A program made the translations under genes and the position numbers. Positions 1-8,508 of a stretch of DNA of 64,000 nt are shown here, one piece after another. The first letter of the stretch is position 1; every line of letters starts with the position of its first letter. This DNA comes from VAZQ01 sp963835165 (GTDB lineage: Bacteria > Pseudomonadota > Alphaproteobacteria > Rhizobiales > Xanthobacteraceae): positions 1-64,000 of the forward strand of contig CAWIGD010000019.1 in the NCBI GenBank assembly GCA_963835165.1, written 5' to 3'. The notes beneath the pieces are model-generated. The model was not told where the DNA came from. It was given only the letters and a program-made list of their open reading frames with translations, and did no database searches.

Positions 1-1
1 G

Positions 2-304
2 CGGCTCACGGAGGAGGCGCACTGGAACCGGATGCTGTCGCTCGGAGAGCAGCAGCGCCTGGGCATTGCCCGCGCCATCCTGCAAGCGCCGGATTATCTT
101 TTCCTCGACGAAGCCACGGCGTCGCTCGACGAATCGGCGGAGGCCGCAATCTACCGACTGCTGGACGAGCGGCTCCAGCACACCACCATCGTGTCGATCG
201 GCCACCGCTCCACGCTGTCCGCCTTCCACGGCCGCGGGATTGCGCTGGTGCGCGATGGAGACTTTCACCGGATGCGCGAGGCCGGGCTCGCACCCGCCGA
301 GTAG
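2..304 (+). CDS. ABC exporter ATP-binding domain, 3' end only
   Basis: The gene enters from the left edge; about 100 C-terminal codons are visible. It shows the ABC signature LSLGEQQR, a Walker B stretch YLFLDEATASLD and the switch histidine in SIGHRS, so this is the nucleotide-binding domain of an ABC transporter. The form of the signature (W..MLSLGEQQR) and the short tail after the H-loop resemble the fused permease-ATPase family of YddA/SbmA-like exporters, but the membrane part is outside the window, so the substrate is unknown. It ends with TAG and converges with the porin gene across a terminator. Confidence 0.85.
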   Translation, partial: RLTEEAHWNRMLSLGEQQRLGIARAILQAPDYLFLDEATASLDESAEAAIYRLLDERLQHTTIVSIGHRSTLSAFHGRGIALVRDGDFHRMREAGLAPAE

Positions 305-316
305 CGGCGTTTGCCA

Positions 317-353
317 AAAGAAAAGGGCGGCGGCCCGCAAGGAGCCGCCGCCC
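317..353 (-). terminator. Intrinsic terminator of porin gene
   Basis: A perfect 10-bp GC stem (325-334 with 344-353) encloses a 9-nt loop. Read on the minus strand it is followed by a T-rich run (TTTTCTTTT, 316-324). It sits 21 nt after the porin stop codon and also separates it from the convergent ABC gene. Confidence 0.8.
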
Positions 354-374
354 GTTGATCGTGTCGATGTCGAC

Positions 375-1349
375 TTATTTCAGGTTGGCCATCGCCGTCA
401 GGTCGAACTTGCCGGCGACGACGAAGGACGAACCGCACCAGCTCGAGCCGAACCCACCCGGGTTGATCGGGGTGACGGCGTTCGTGAAGCGCGCGTTCTG
501 ATCGCTGGTGAAGGCGTTGCAGTCGCCCTGGTTCATGTCGGTATCGTAGTAGCGGAAGTCGAGCGTGAACACGCTCTTGGTGATGCCGACGCCGACGTTC
601 CAGGTGGTGTAGCTCTTGTAGGGAATGCCGTTCGGGAAACCTGCCACGCCGTAGAAGGCGTCGCTGGTGCCGAGGAACCAGTGGCCGGCTTCGCCGGACA
701 GGTACAGGCCCCAGCCCTCAGGCATCGCGGCGCTCGGCGCGGTGAACTTCGCACCGGCCGCCGTGTAGGTGCCCTTGGCGCCCGAATTGAGCACCGACGG
801 TGAGTAGGCAACCTGGCCGGAGAACGCGACCGAGTCGTTGACCGTGTAGGTGCCCCTGGCATACGCCTCCCAGAAGGTCAGGTCCTTCTTGATCACGTTG
901 CCGTTGACCGGCAGGAAGCCGTTCTCGAGGCAGTCCACCCCGAACACCGGGTTGACGCTGCCATTGAAGCAGCTGCCACCCGGATACCAGTAGACGATGC
1001 CGCCGAAGTCGAGGGCGAGCGGTCCGAAGGTCGGCCGGATACCGACGGTGCCGTCGATCTCGGCGGCCGCCCGGTTCGGAAACGAGATGCTGGAGCCGGC
1101 GACACCTGCGTAGAGCTGCAGGTACGGCGTAATGTTGTAGCGCGGCTCGAAGTAGGCATTGACCGACGGCTTATGGTTGGACTGGGTAATGCCGCGGAAG
1201 ATGTAGTCGCTCTGGAGAGCGCCGCCAAAGGCGACGTCCCACGGATTCGGCGGCGGCGGCGGCGGCGGTGCCTTGAGTTTGAGATCGGCCGCGAGCGCCG
1301 GCGTCGCAAGCGCGACGGCGGCCACTACTGATAGGATCAACTTTTTCAT
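375..1349 (-). CDS. TorF-family putative outer-membrane porin
   Basis: 324 residues. The N-terminus MKKLILSVVAAVALATPALAA is a clear Sec signal peptide with an AxA cleavage site near residue 20, followed by a Lys/Pro-rich linker containing a run of seven prolines. The mature part starts with WDVAFGGALQSDYIFRGITQSN, a hallmark of the TorF/Gcw_chp family (TIGR02001-like), and continues as alternating aromatic beta-strand segments ending in KFDLTAMANLK. Role: predicted outer-membrane beta-barrel; solute unknown. A good ribosome site (AAAGGGG) precedes the ATG and an intrinsic terminator follows the stop, so it is probably a single-gene transcript. Confidence 0.85.
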   Translation of the reverse strand: MKKLILSVVAAVALATPALAADLKLKAPPPPPPPNPWDVAFGGALQSDYIFRGITQSNHKPSVNAYFEPRYNITPYLQLYAGVAGSSISFPNRAAAEIDGTVGIRPTFGPLALDFGGIVYWYPGGSCFNGSVNPVFGVDCLENGFLPVNGNVIKKDLTFWEAYARGTYTVNDSVAFSGQVAYSPSVLNSGAKGTYTAAGAKFTAPSAAMPEGWGLYLSGEAGHWFLGTSDAFYGVAGFPNGIPYKSYTTWNVGVGITKSVFTLDFRYYDTDMNQGDCNAFTSDQNARFTNAVTPINPGGFGSSWCGSSFVVAGKFDLTAMANLK

Positions 1350-1782
1350 CTGGTGCCCCTTTCAAAATTAACGCCACCCCGGCGCCCATACTCTCGAAGG
1401 CATTTGCGACTGTGTTTCCCCCGCAGTCGCATCCCCTGCGCTTCGAGCGCGAGCTAACATCACGTTACAAAACGAGAGAAGGAAAATACTCGGGCAACTG
1501 CCGCAATTTTAGGCGAATCGGGGGGTTTTGAGTTTGAAAGAATCGAAGTGTTGCGATTCCAACACAAGATCAGGTGCGCATAGCGGCTGAAAAGCTCACC
1601 TTTCCCCTGGCAACGCTACGCCCGCCACCCATCGGTCGCAGAGGTGAGCCGCACCGGCGCGGGGCGCCAGCTCCCGCCACGAAGGACAGCCTTGCTGACC
1701 TTGCCCGCCAGACAGCCTTAGGTCACATCGATCGCCCGCCTGACGACCTGAAAACGTCCAATCGATGCGGGCGAGTTCACCG
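1350..1782. other. Intergenic region upstream of porin
   Basis: 433 bp without a supported gene. It must hold the promoter of the minus-strand porin gene and the 3' end of the next minus-strand gene. It contains two inverted repeats: TGCGACTG/CAGTCGCA (1405-1412 / 1424-1431) and GAATCG/CGATTC (1540-1545 / 1554-1559). The stretch 1440-1560 is more AT-rich than its surroundings, as expected for a promoter region, but I cannot place -35/-10 boxes with confidence. Open frames here show no recognisable protein. Confidence 0.5.
1405..1431 (-). promoter_or_regulatory. Hairpin in porin 5' leader
   Basis: Perfect 8-bp inverted repeat TGCGACTG/CAGTCGCA with an 11-nt C-rich loop, 56-82 nt upstream of the porin ATG. 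On the minus strand it would form a stem-loop in the 5' leader. It has no T-run after it, so a structured leader or protein site is more likely than a terminator. Function is inferred from position only. Confidence 0.3.
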
Positions 1783-2856
1783 TCAGGCGGCGGCCTTCTT
1801 GCGGTTGGCCTCGAGCCGGGCATCGACCAATGCGACCGTCGCATCGATGACGGGGTTGCGCAGCCCCTTCTGCGCCGCGATGGCCTGCACCAGCTTGTCC
1901 GCGCGTTCGATGTTGGGCGCGCCATTGTTGAGCGCGCGGGCGGCGGATGACGGCCGCGTGAGCCCATCGGCGGCGGCGGCGTATTTCTCGAACGGCACCA
2001 TATCGTCAGGCGCGGCCCCCAGCTTGATGCAGAGGTCGCGCACGAAGTTGTAGACCGAACGCGATGCCTCGAGGTCGGAATGGACCGCTTCCTTGATGGT
2101 GATCGCGCCGTCCTTGGTGACGCAGCGGTAGTTTCCGGTCAGCAGCATCGCCCACTTGGCGAGCGGGACGAAGATGGAATCGTGCACCTTGAGCTTCACC
2201 GGCAATTCGATCTTGCCGTCACCCGTATCGAAACGGATCGCCTCGATGTCGTCCTGCAGCTGCCGCAGGATGGCGGTGTGCTTGTCGGAATCGAAGCGCG
2301 CGACCTTGAAATTGGTCGGCAGGGTGACCTGCAGCACGTTGACCTTTTCTTCCGGGGGACGGATCGCCTGCGGGTCCGGGCTGCACAGGGTCAACAATGC
2401 GGGATCGAAACTGTCCCACACGGTCGGATCGGTATAGGCCGATTTCAACGGATCGGTGTTCAGGTTCGGGATCCGCTTGACGTAGGGCAGCGGCGGCATG
2501 TTCATGATCGACATGCAGGGCACTTTCGACTTGGCCACCGCGTCCAGCAGCTGGCGCACACCGGGGGAGCGATATTGCGGCTCCTGCATGGCGAGCCCGA
2601 CGAGGTCGTAGTCGGCCGGATTGACGTCGCCGGGACCGGCGGCGGACACCTTGCCCGGCAGCTTGCGCGAGTCGATTTCGACCGGGTCTTTCCGGCCCCT
2701 GATCGGCATGCGCACGCGGAAGCCCTCGGCGTTGATCAGATCCGCCTCCGCCGGCAGGCAAACCAGCTTCACCTGATGGCCGCCGAACAGCAGCTTGGAG
2801 GCCAGCAGCGACCCGTAGGACGCGCCCATGATCAAGATGTTGTAAGTCGCCGGCAT
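1783..2856 (-). CDS. Ketopantoate reductase (ApbA/PanE)-like protein
   Basis: 357 residues. The N-terminus YNILIMGASYGSLLASKLLFGG is a Rossmann dinucleotide-binding fold with a GxxxG-type glycine loop, as in the 2-dehydropantoate 2-reductase N-terminal domain. The remainder is helical and fits the 6-phosphogluconate-dehydrogenase-like C-terminal fold. It is longer than true PanE (about 300 residues) and I do not see a clear match to the PanE substrate-binding residues, so it is probably an NAD(P)-dependent oxidoreductase of unknown substrate. A strong ribosome site (GGAGGAG) precedes the ATG. It is divergent from the binding-protein gene at 3134, so the 277 bp between them probably holds both promoters. 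Confidence 0.65.
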   Translation of the reverse strand: MPATYNILIMGASYGSLLASKLLFGGHQVKLVCLPAEADLINAEGFRVRMPIRGRKDPVEIDSRKLPGKVSAAGPGDVNPADYDLVGLAMQEPQYRSPGVRQLLDAVAKSKVPCMSIMNMPPLPYVKRIPNLNTDPLKSAYTDPTVWDSFDPALLTLCSPDPQAIRPPEEKVNVLQVTLPTNFKVARFDSDKHTAILRQLQDDIEAIRFDTGDGKIELPVKLKVHDSIFVPLAKWAMLLTGNYRCVTKDGAITIKEAVHSDLEASRSVYNFVRDLCIKLGAAPDDMVPFEKYAAAADGLTRPSSAARALNNGAPNIERADKLVQAIAAQKGLRNPVIDATVALVDARLEANRKKAAA

Positions 2857-3133
2857 CGTGAATCTCCTCCGTGTTGGGGGGAAGAAGGAAACAGTTCCGG
2901 CCCGCGGCCATCCTTCTCAAGCGACAATGCTATTCGGCGCGCTATCCCTATGCAATCCGGATCGCCCCGGCAAGCCGCGGGTTACGCCGCATACCCGAAG
3001 CACTCCGGCGGCGCGCCGCCGCGGTCTTTGCGCACGCAGCCGGCAGCCGCTGAAGAATGCGGCATCCCGATCATCGCGATTTCTGCTAATCTCGGCGGCG
3101 ATCCATTGCCGCCGCATGCGGGAGAGCTGACCC

Positions 3134-4066
3134 ATGAAGAAACTGGTTCTGGAAACCACCGCGCCGTTTCAGGGATTGCCGGAACTGGTGGCCTATGACG
3201 AGGGGCTGTTCGAGCAAGAGGGGCTGATCGTCGAGTGGGCCGACCGCGAGAAGGACGTGGACAAGAAGACCGAGATCAACGTGATCAGTCCGAAGGGACT
3301 CGACCCGTTTGCTAGCCACGGCAAGCTGCTCGAGCAGGGCCAGGCGGACATGTACAACGCATGCGAATGGGGGAACTACTGCCGCGTCCAGGATACCCGG
3401 ACGGGGAGCCGCCAGGTCGGCCGCCGCGGCATCGTTACCTATGCCGCGCTCGCAGTTCGACCGGACTCGCCGGTCTATACCGCGCAGCAGCTGGCCGGCC
3501 GCACCGTCGGCGTGCCGTTTTATTTCGGCACCCATTACCTCGCCCTCCACATGCTCGAAGGGTTCCTGCCGCGCGACCAGATCAAGCTCTGCCGCGCGCC
3601 CAATGGCTCGCGCTACCGGTTCGACGCGATGATGAAAGGCGAGATCGAGGCCACCACGTTGACCGAGCCCTATGCCACGCTCGCCGAGAAGAAGGGCTGC
3701 CGGCTGATCTGCGAGGCGTTCTACCACGGCACCGAAGTGGCCTCCGACAAAGTCGATGCCGCGACCTACGGCGCCTTCAACCGCGCGGTGCGCGAGGCGG
3801 TACGCCGCATCAACGCCAACAAGGGCGCGTACCTCCACTACTTCGTCGACTATCACAAAGCGAAGGACCCCGAGATCGCGCTGCTGCGGCCGCAGGACAT
3901 TCGCGCGAGCCGAATCGTGGTTTGCGATCCCGCTCCGATCCCCCGCGACGAAATGCAGCGTACCTACGACTGGCTGAAGAGCTGGGACATGCTGCAGGAG
4001 ACCGCTTCGCCCCTTCATCTCGTCAACATGGGCGTACAGGCGCAAGCGCATGCGCCGGCGGGGTGA
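3134..4066 (+). CDS. NMT1/THI5-like substrate-binding-fold protein
   Basis: 310 residues of the periplasmic-binding-protein-like II fold related to NitT/TauT (SsuA/THI5) proteins: it opens with an ETTAPFQGLPELVAYDEGLFEQEGL segment typical of the first lobe and has RTVGVPFYFGTHYLALHML in the middle. There is no signal peptide; the start is supported by a GGAGAG ribosome site directly upstream. The product may therefore be cytoplasmic, or an enzyme-like member of the family. No permease or ATPase gene is adjacent. Its last 17 bp overlap the next gene, so the two are probably co-expressed. Confidence 0.6.
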   Translation: MKKLVLETTAPFQGLPELVAYDEGLFEQEGLIVEWADREKDVDKKTEINVISPKGLDPFASHGKLLEQGQADMYNACEWGNYCRVQDTRTGSRQVGRRGIVTYAALAVRPDSPVYTAQQLAGRTVGVPFYFGTHYLALHMLEGFLPRDQIKLCRAPNGSRYRFDAMMKGEIEATTLTEPYATLAEKKGCRLICEAFYHGTEVASDKVDAATYGAFNRAVREAVRRINANKGAYLHYFVDYHKAKDPEIALLRPQDIRASRIVVCDPAPIPRDEMQRTYDWLKSWDMLQETASPLHLVNMGVQAQAHAPAG

Positions 4067-5099
4067 TCTCGATCGTCGGCGCGCGAATTGGCCGATATGC
4101 CTTGCGCTGGCGATACTGACGTCAGCGCCAGCGGCCGCGGCCGAGACCGATTTCTACTCCGGCAAGACCATCCAGGTGCTGATCGGCTTCAGCGCCGGCG
4201 GCGGCTATGACATCTATGGACGGACGCTCGCGCGCCACCTGGGCCGCCACATCCCCGGCAATCCAAGGCTCATTCCGCAGAACATGCCGGGAGCCGGCAG
4301 CCTCAAGGCGGTCAACTACCTCTACAATGTCGCCCCCAAGGACGGCACTGCCATTGCCGGTTTCGCGCCGGGGGTGGTGATCGAGCCGCTGCTCGGCCGC
4401 AGCGAGGGCACGCAATTCGACGCACCGAAATTCACCTGGCTCGGCAGCATTTCGCAGGAGGTGAGCGTCTGCGCCTTCATCAAGGCCGCCGGCATCAAGA
4501 CCTGGCAGGACATGCAGACGAAGCGGTCCGTCATTGGCGCCTCCGCCGGCGGCGCGGAAAGCGACGTCTTCCCCAACGTGCTGCGCAAATTGTTCAATCT
4601 GCCCTTGAGCATCGTCACAGGCTATCCGGGCGGGACCGAGATCATCCTCGCGATGGAACGCCATGAGGTCGATGGCCGTTGCGGCTGGTCTTGGACCAGC
4701 CTGCTGAGCCGCAGCAAGGCGCTGCTGGACAACAAGCAAATCGACATCACGCTTCAGATCGGATTGCAGAAGGACAAGGCGTTGCCGGACGTCCCTTTGA
4801 TCATGGACCTGACGAGTGATGCGCTGAAGAAAGCCGCACTCAGGCTGATCGTTTCCCGCCAGAGCATTGCCCGGCCGTTCGCGGCCCCGCCGGGCATCCC
4901 CGCGGAGCGGGCACGCCTGCTCCGCGCGGCCTTCGACGCAACCATGAAGGATCCCGAATTCCGCGCCGAAGCGGCCAAGCTCAATCTCGACGTGGAGCCG
5001 GTCAGCGGCGCCGAGGTCGAGGCTCTGCTCCAGGAGGTTTACGCCTCGCCCGCCGAGGTCGTGAAGCTCGCGACCGAACTGGTGCGCGAAGGGCCATGA
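4050..5099 (+). CDS. Tripartite tricarboxylate (Bug-family) solute-binding protein
   Basis: 349 residues. A positively charged N-terminus (MRRRGDLDRRR) is followed by a hydrophobic segment and an APAAAAET cleavage region, i.e. an exported protein. The mature part shows the TctC/Bug signature: DFYSGKTIQVLIGFSAGGGYDIYGRTLARHLGRHIPGNP, then QNMPGAGSLKAVNYLYNVAPKDGTAIA. Such proteins capture carboxylates or other small acids in the periplasm for a TctAB-type permease. No tctA/tctB gene is nearby, so it is an orphan receptor. It overlaps the previous gene by 17 bp, suggesting translational coupling. Confidence 0.85.
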   Translation: MRRRGDLDRRRANWPICLALAILTSAPAAAAETDFYSGKTIQVLIGFSAGGGYDIYGRTLARHLGRHIPGNPRLIPQNMPGAGSLKAVNYLYNVAPKDGTAIAGFAPGVVIEPLLGRSEGTQFDAPKFTWLGSISQEVSVCAFIKAAGIKTWQDMQTKRSVIGASAGGAESDVFPNVLRKLFNLPLSIVTGYPGGTEIILAMERHEVDGRCGWSWTSLLSRSKALLDNKQIDITLQIGLQKDKALPDVPLIMDLTSDALKKAALRLIVSRQSIARPFAAPPGIPAERARLLRAAFDATMKDPEFRAEAAKLNLDVEPVSGAEVEALLQEVYASPAEVVKLATELVREGP

Positions 5100-5171
5100 G
5101 GCGGCGAAGGCAGGGGCTTAAGCGGCTCGGCCTCACGCGAGGCAGCCGCCCGCCCTATCCCGGACAACGCA

Positions 5172-5193
5172 GAACCCGGGCAAGCCCGGGTTC
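5172..5193. terminator. Hairpin between convergent genes
   Basis: Perfect 10-bp arms GAACCCGGGC/GCCCGGGTTC separated by only AA lie between two convergent genes (stops at 5099 and 5250). There is no long T-run on either side, so it may be a weak bidirectional terminator or an mRNA-stabilising 3' hairpin. Confidence 0.45.
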
Positions 5194-5249
5194 CTGAGGG
5201 CGGGAGCACACCGGAGCGTGCCCCTCCCAGCGCCCGCCATGCGTTTTGC

Positions 5250-5576
5250 CTACGAGGAACTTCCGCCCTCCGAACCACCGCCACTCGACGACGGCGAGGA
5301 TGGCATGGAGCCATAAGACGGCACGCTCGGCGCGGGTGCCGGAACCGGAGCCGGCTTCGGCGCGGGCGGTTTCCTCGGAGCGGCAGGCTTCGGAGCAACG
5401 GCCTTGGGAGCCGCGGCCTTCGGAGCAGCTTTGGCCTTCGGCTTCGTCTTCTTAGCCGACTTCTTGGCCGCGCTCTTCTTCGCTGCTACGCGCTTCTTCT
5501 TGCGCGCCGGGGCGGCCTTCACCCGCTTCTTCGCTTTCTTGGTCTTCGACTTTGCCTTCTTCGCTTTCTTCGCCAT
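5250..5576 (-). CDS. Histone H1-like Lys/Ala/Pro-rich protein
   Basis: 108 residues from the chosen ATG. The start MAKKAKKAKSKTKKAKK is preferred over an upstream in-frame ATG at 5624 because GGGAGG lies 6 nt before it. Residues 1-50 are almost pure Lys/Ala/Arg with KKSAKK-type repeats; residues 50-80 are Ala/Pro/Lys (PKAAAPKAVAPKPAAP); the tail is Ser/Gly-rich. This composition matches bacterial H1-like/AlgP-like nucleoid proteins that bind DNA non-specifically. Low complexity prevents a firm family call. It is 54 nt downstream of glcF on the same strand and could be read from the same mRNA. Confidence 0.6.
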   Translation of the reverse strand: MAKKAKKAKSKTKKAKKRVKAAPARKKKRVAAKKSAAKKSAKKTKPKAKAAPKAAAPKAVAPKPAAPRKPPAPKPAPVPAPAPSVPSYGSMPSSPSSSGGGSEGGSSS

Positions 5577-5630
5577 GATCGCCTCCCGATCGTTGCGCCT
5601 CAGGATACGGTTCGCCAACGCCACTGTCCG

Positions 5631-6974
5631 TCACATCGCCACCGCGGCGGCTTCTCCCGCCGTGCTGGAAATCCCCCTCCCGGCAAATGCTTCGGGCGCG
5701 GGACCCCCGGTCGCCCAGTCGATCAGTTCGACCGTGTGAACGACCGGGATCGCCGTGCCCGTAGCGATCTGCGTCATACAGCCGATGTTACCGGCAGCGA
5801 TCACGTCGGGCTTGAGCTTTTCGATATTGCCGACTTTACGCTCGCGCAACCTCCTCGCAAGCTCCGGCTGGAGAATGTTGTACGTGCCGGCCGAACCACA
5901 ACACAAATGTGCTTCCGCTACATCTTTCACCACGAATCCAATCTTGGAAAGCAATTCTTTTGGAGCGCGCGCGATTTTCTGGCCGTGCTGCAGCGAGCAT
6001 GCCGAGTGATAAGCAACGACCAGGCCAAGCGTGTCGCGCCCCGGCGATAATTTTAGCAGGCTCAGGTACTCGCTGATGTCCAAGGTGAGCCGCGAAACCC
6101 GCGCGGCCCTGTCGGCATAGGCCGGATCAGTGCGCAGCAGGTGGCCATAGTCCTTGACCATGGTGCCGCAACCCGAGGCCGTGACCACGATCGCATCGAG
6201 ACCATCCCCCTCGAACTCGGCGATCCAGGCATCGATCCGTCGGCGGGCGGCGGCCATCGCGTCTTGCTCGCGCCCCATGTGGTGGACGAGCGCACCACAG
6301 CAGCCATCTTCGGCCACGATCACCTCGATGCCGTGGCGGGTAAGAAGGCGGATGGCCGCCGCATTGATCGAAGGAGCAAGCACCGGCCCGACGCACCCAT
6401 CCAGCAACGCAATGCGTCCGCGCCGGGGTCCCACCGGCGAAAATCGGCGCCTGCCCTGCCCGGTCGTGTTCGCGGGCAGCCGGGGCGGCGCCAATCGCAG
6501 CATGGCGGCGATCGGCGCGAGCCCGAGCGCCGTGAACAAGCGGGCAAACGGCTTGCCCAGCCGCGCCGCGCCGATTGCCCGACGGAAGCGACGGTTATGC
6601 GGCAGCACGCTGGCAAGGATCGCGCGGAGCAAGCGATCGGCAAGGGGGCGCGTATAGGTTCGCTCGATATGGTCGCGCGCGTGGTCGACCAGGTGCATGT
6701 AATGCACGCCCGAGGGGCAGGTGGTCATGCAGGCCAGGCACGACAGGCAACGGTCGATGTGCTTGACGACCTCGGCCGTTGCGGGCCGGTCGTTCTCCAG
6801 CATGTCCTTGATCAAGTAGATACGCCCACGCGGGGAATCGAGTTCGTCGCCGAGCAGCACGTAGGTCGGGCAGGTCGCAGTGCAGAATCCGCAATGCACG
6901 CAGGTGCGCAGTATCCCCTCCGCTTCCGCGGTATTCGGGTCGGCGAGCTGCGCAAGGGTGAACGAAGTCTGCAT
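5631..6974 (-). CDS. glcF: Glycolate oxidase iron-sulfur subunit
   Basis: 447 residues. Two 4Fe-4S ferredoxin motifs are near the N-terminus, CVHCGFCTATCPTYVLLG and CLSCLACMTTCPSG, followed by two CCG-type cysteine domains (EDGCCGALVHHMG and LCCGSAGTYN). This is the standard GlcF layout. It carries electrons from the FAD subunits GlcD/GlcE to the respiratory chain during glycolate to glyoxylate oxidation at the inner membrane. It is the last of the glcD-glcE-glcF run on the minus strand, 109 nt after glcE. No strong ribosome site precedes the ATG. Confidence 0.95.
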   Translation of the reverse strand: MQTSFTLAQLADPNTAEAEGILRTCVHCGFCTATCPTYVLLGDELDSPRGRIYLIKDMLENDRPATAEVVKHIDRCLSCLACMTTCPSGVHYMHLVDHARDHIERTYTRPLADRLLRAILASVLPHNRRFRRAIGAARLGKPFARLFTALGLAPIAAMLRLAPPRLPANTTGQGRRRFSPVGPRRGRIALLDGCVGPVLAPSINAAAIRLLTRHGIEVIVAEDGCCGALVHHMGREQDAMAAARRRIDAWIAEFEGDGLDAIVVTASGCGTMVKDYGHLLRTDPAYADRAARVSRLTLDISEYLSLLKLSPGRDTLGLVVAYHSACSLQHGQKIARAPKELLSKIGFVVKDVAEAHLCCGSAGTYNILQPELARRLRERKVGNIEKLKPDVIAAGNIGCMTQIATGTAIPVVHTVELIDWATGGPAPEAFAGRGISSTAGEAAAVAM

Positions 6975-7083
6975 GCTTACACGGACGAAACCACCACCTC
7001 AGCCGTCATGTGCGGCCCGCCCCGCGCATCGATCTATGGCGCCGCAAGTCGAGTAAACCCGACTTGCGGTGTCAAGCCTCTCA

Positions 7084-8310
7084 TCACACGCCCGCCCACA
7101 TCCGACCGGGATTGAGCACGCCTTTGGGGTCGAAGCTCTCCTTGACTCGCTTCGTCAATGCCGCGAGACCCGCCTCCTCCGGGGCGAATACGCCGATCGC
7201 CGCGCGCATCGAAGCCGGCGCGCGGATGAGGGTCGCGTGCCCGCCGGTTGCGGCAACAGCGGGGCCGATGCGCGCCGCGCCGGCATCGTCGGACGCAGCG
7301 AGCGTAAGCCAAAGGAGGCCACCGGCCCAATCGTAGAGCACCTGCGCCCCGCCCCGCTCTGCGATCGTCGCACCGAGCTCGGCGCCTCGCTCTGGCGCCG
7401 TCGAGATCCGCCAAAGCGGCCGCTCCATGCCCTCGCGGCCGGCGGCAAAGGGCGTGACGTCGCGCACCGCCTGCCAGAACGCGCGCGAGGCCGGCGCATC
7501 GATGGTCGCGAGTTCGCCGAACGGTTTCATCAGCCCCTGCAGCACGCCCCGGCGGTGGACGACCGAGGGTGAGAAGCCTTCGAGCCGCAGCGCCGTCATG
7601 CCGGCGGCGGCGCCCGCGACCGCGGGGATGGACGTAGCGACCTCCGGCGGCAAATGCGCCGCGCCCGAGACGTCGCAGGCCGAGCCCATGGCGGTTGTCA
7701 TCGCTTCGACGGCCCGGGCCGGTTCGAGGCCCCGGATCAGGAGCGTCTCCTCGGTCTCCGCCGCGGGCAGCACCTTGATCGTCACCTCGGTCATGGCGGC
7801 GAGCGTCCCCCAGGAGCCCGCGATCAGCTTGCAGAGATCGTATCCGGTCACGTTCTTCACGACGCGGCCACCGGATTTGAAGGTTTCACCGCGTCCGGAC
7901 ACCGCGGAGAAGCCGAGGAAATGGTCGCGCGCGGCGCCGGCCTTGATGCGGCGCGGGCCGGACAGATTTGCGGCCAAGGCGCCGCCGATGGTGCCGCGGC
8001 CGGCGACGCCGCCGAGCAGGGTCGCGTAGTCCAGGGGCTCGAACGCGAGTTGCTGGCCCTTGGCCGCGACCAGGGCTTCGATCTCGGCCAGTGGCGTCGC
8101 GGCTTTCGCCGAGAGCACAAGCTCCTCCGGCTCGTAGAGCGTCATCCCGCTGAGCGCGGAGAGGTCGAGCGTGAGGTCGGTTTGCGCCGGGCGGCCGATG
8201 GCGCGTTTCGAGCCGTGGCCCACGATCTCTGCGGCCTTGCCTTCGGCCAGCACCCATTGCACCGCCGCCTCGACGTCCTTGGCATCGCGGGGTTGCAGGG
8301 TATCGGCCAT
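7084..8310 (-). CDS. glcE: Glycolate oxidase FAD-binding subunit
   Basis: 408 residues from MADTLQPRDAKDVEAAVQW. The frame stays open upstream to 8478 but the family begins here; a GTG five codons earlier is an alternative. It contains a PCMH-type FAD-binding domain (EIVGHGSKRAIGRP; LLGGVAGRGTIGGALAANLSGPRRI; VVKNVTGYDLCKLIAGSWGTLAAMTEVTIKVLP) and the C-terminal DPKGVLNPGRMW motif shared by GlcD/GlcE flavoproteins. It works with GlcD and GlcF. Spacing to glcD is 198 nt, unusually wide for this operon, with no supported gene in the gap. Confidence 0.93.
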   Translation of the reverse strand: MADTLQPRDAKDVEAAVQWVLAEGKAAEIVGHGSKRAIGRPAQTDLTLDLSALSGMTLYEPEELVLSAKAATPLAEIEALVAAKGQQLAFEPLDYATLLGGVAGRGTIGGALAANLSGPRRIKAGAARDHFLGFSAVSGRGETFKSGGRVVKNVTGYDLCKLIAGSWGTLAAMTEVTIKVLPAAETEETLLIRGLEPARAVEAMTTAMGSACDVSGAAHLPPEVATSIPAVAGAAAGMTALRLEGFSPSVVHRRGVLQGLMKPFGELATIDAPASRAFWQAVRDVTPFAAGREGMERPLWRISTAPERGAELGATIAERGGAQVLYDWAGGLLWLTLAASDDAGAARIGPAVAATGGHATLIRAPASMRAAIGVFAPEEAGLAALTKRVKESFDPKGVLNPGRMWAGV

Positions 8311-8508
8311 TGGCAGCCCGTTCACCGCTCCCCGCCGATCGGGCGAGGTCGATGCTCGAGACGGACCGCAACGATGCAAACGGGCCGGGGCGTGCGGGGC
8401 CTGCGAATGACCCGCCGATCGGAACATCCGTTCACCCCGACCCGATCCTTGCGCGCGATCGGAAGACGAGGAGCCCACGCAGCGGTCGGTGCATCCGGCA
8501 TCGGGGAT

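Noticed and set aside
1574..2053. Plus-strand small protein upstream of and overlapping the ketopantoate-reductase-like gene
   Set aside because: Mostly antisense to that gene, with no ribosome site and no recognisable sequence.
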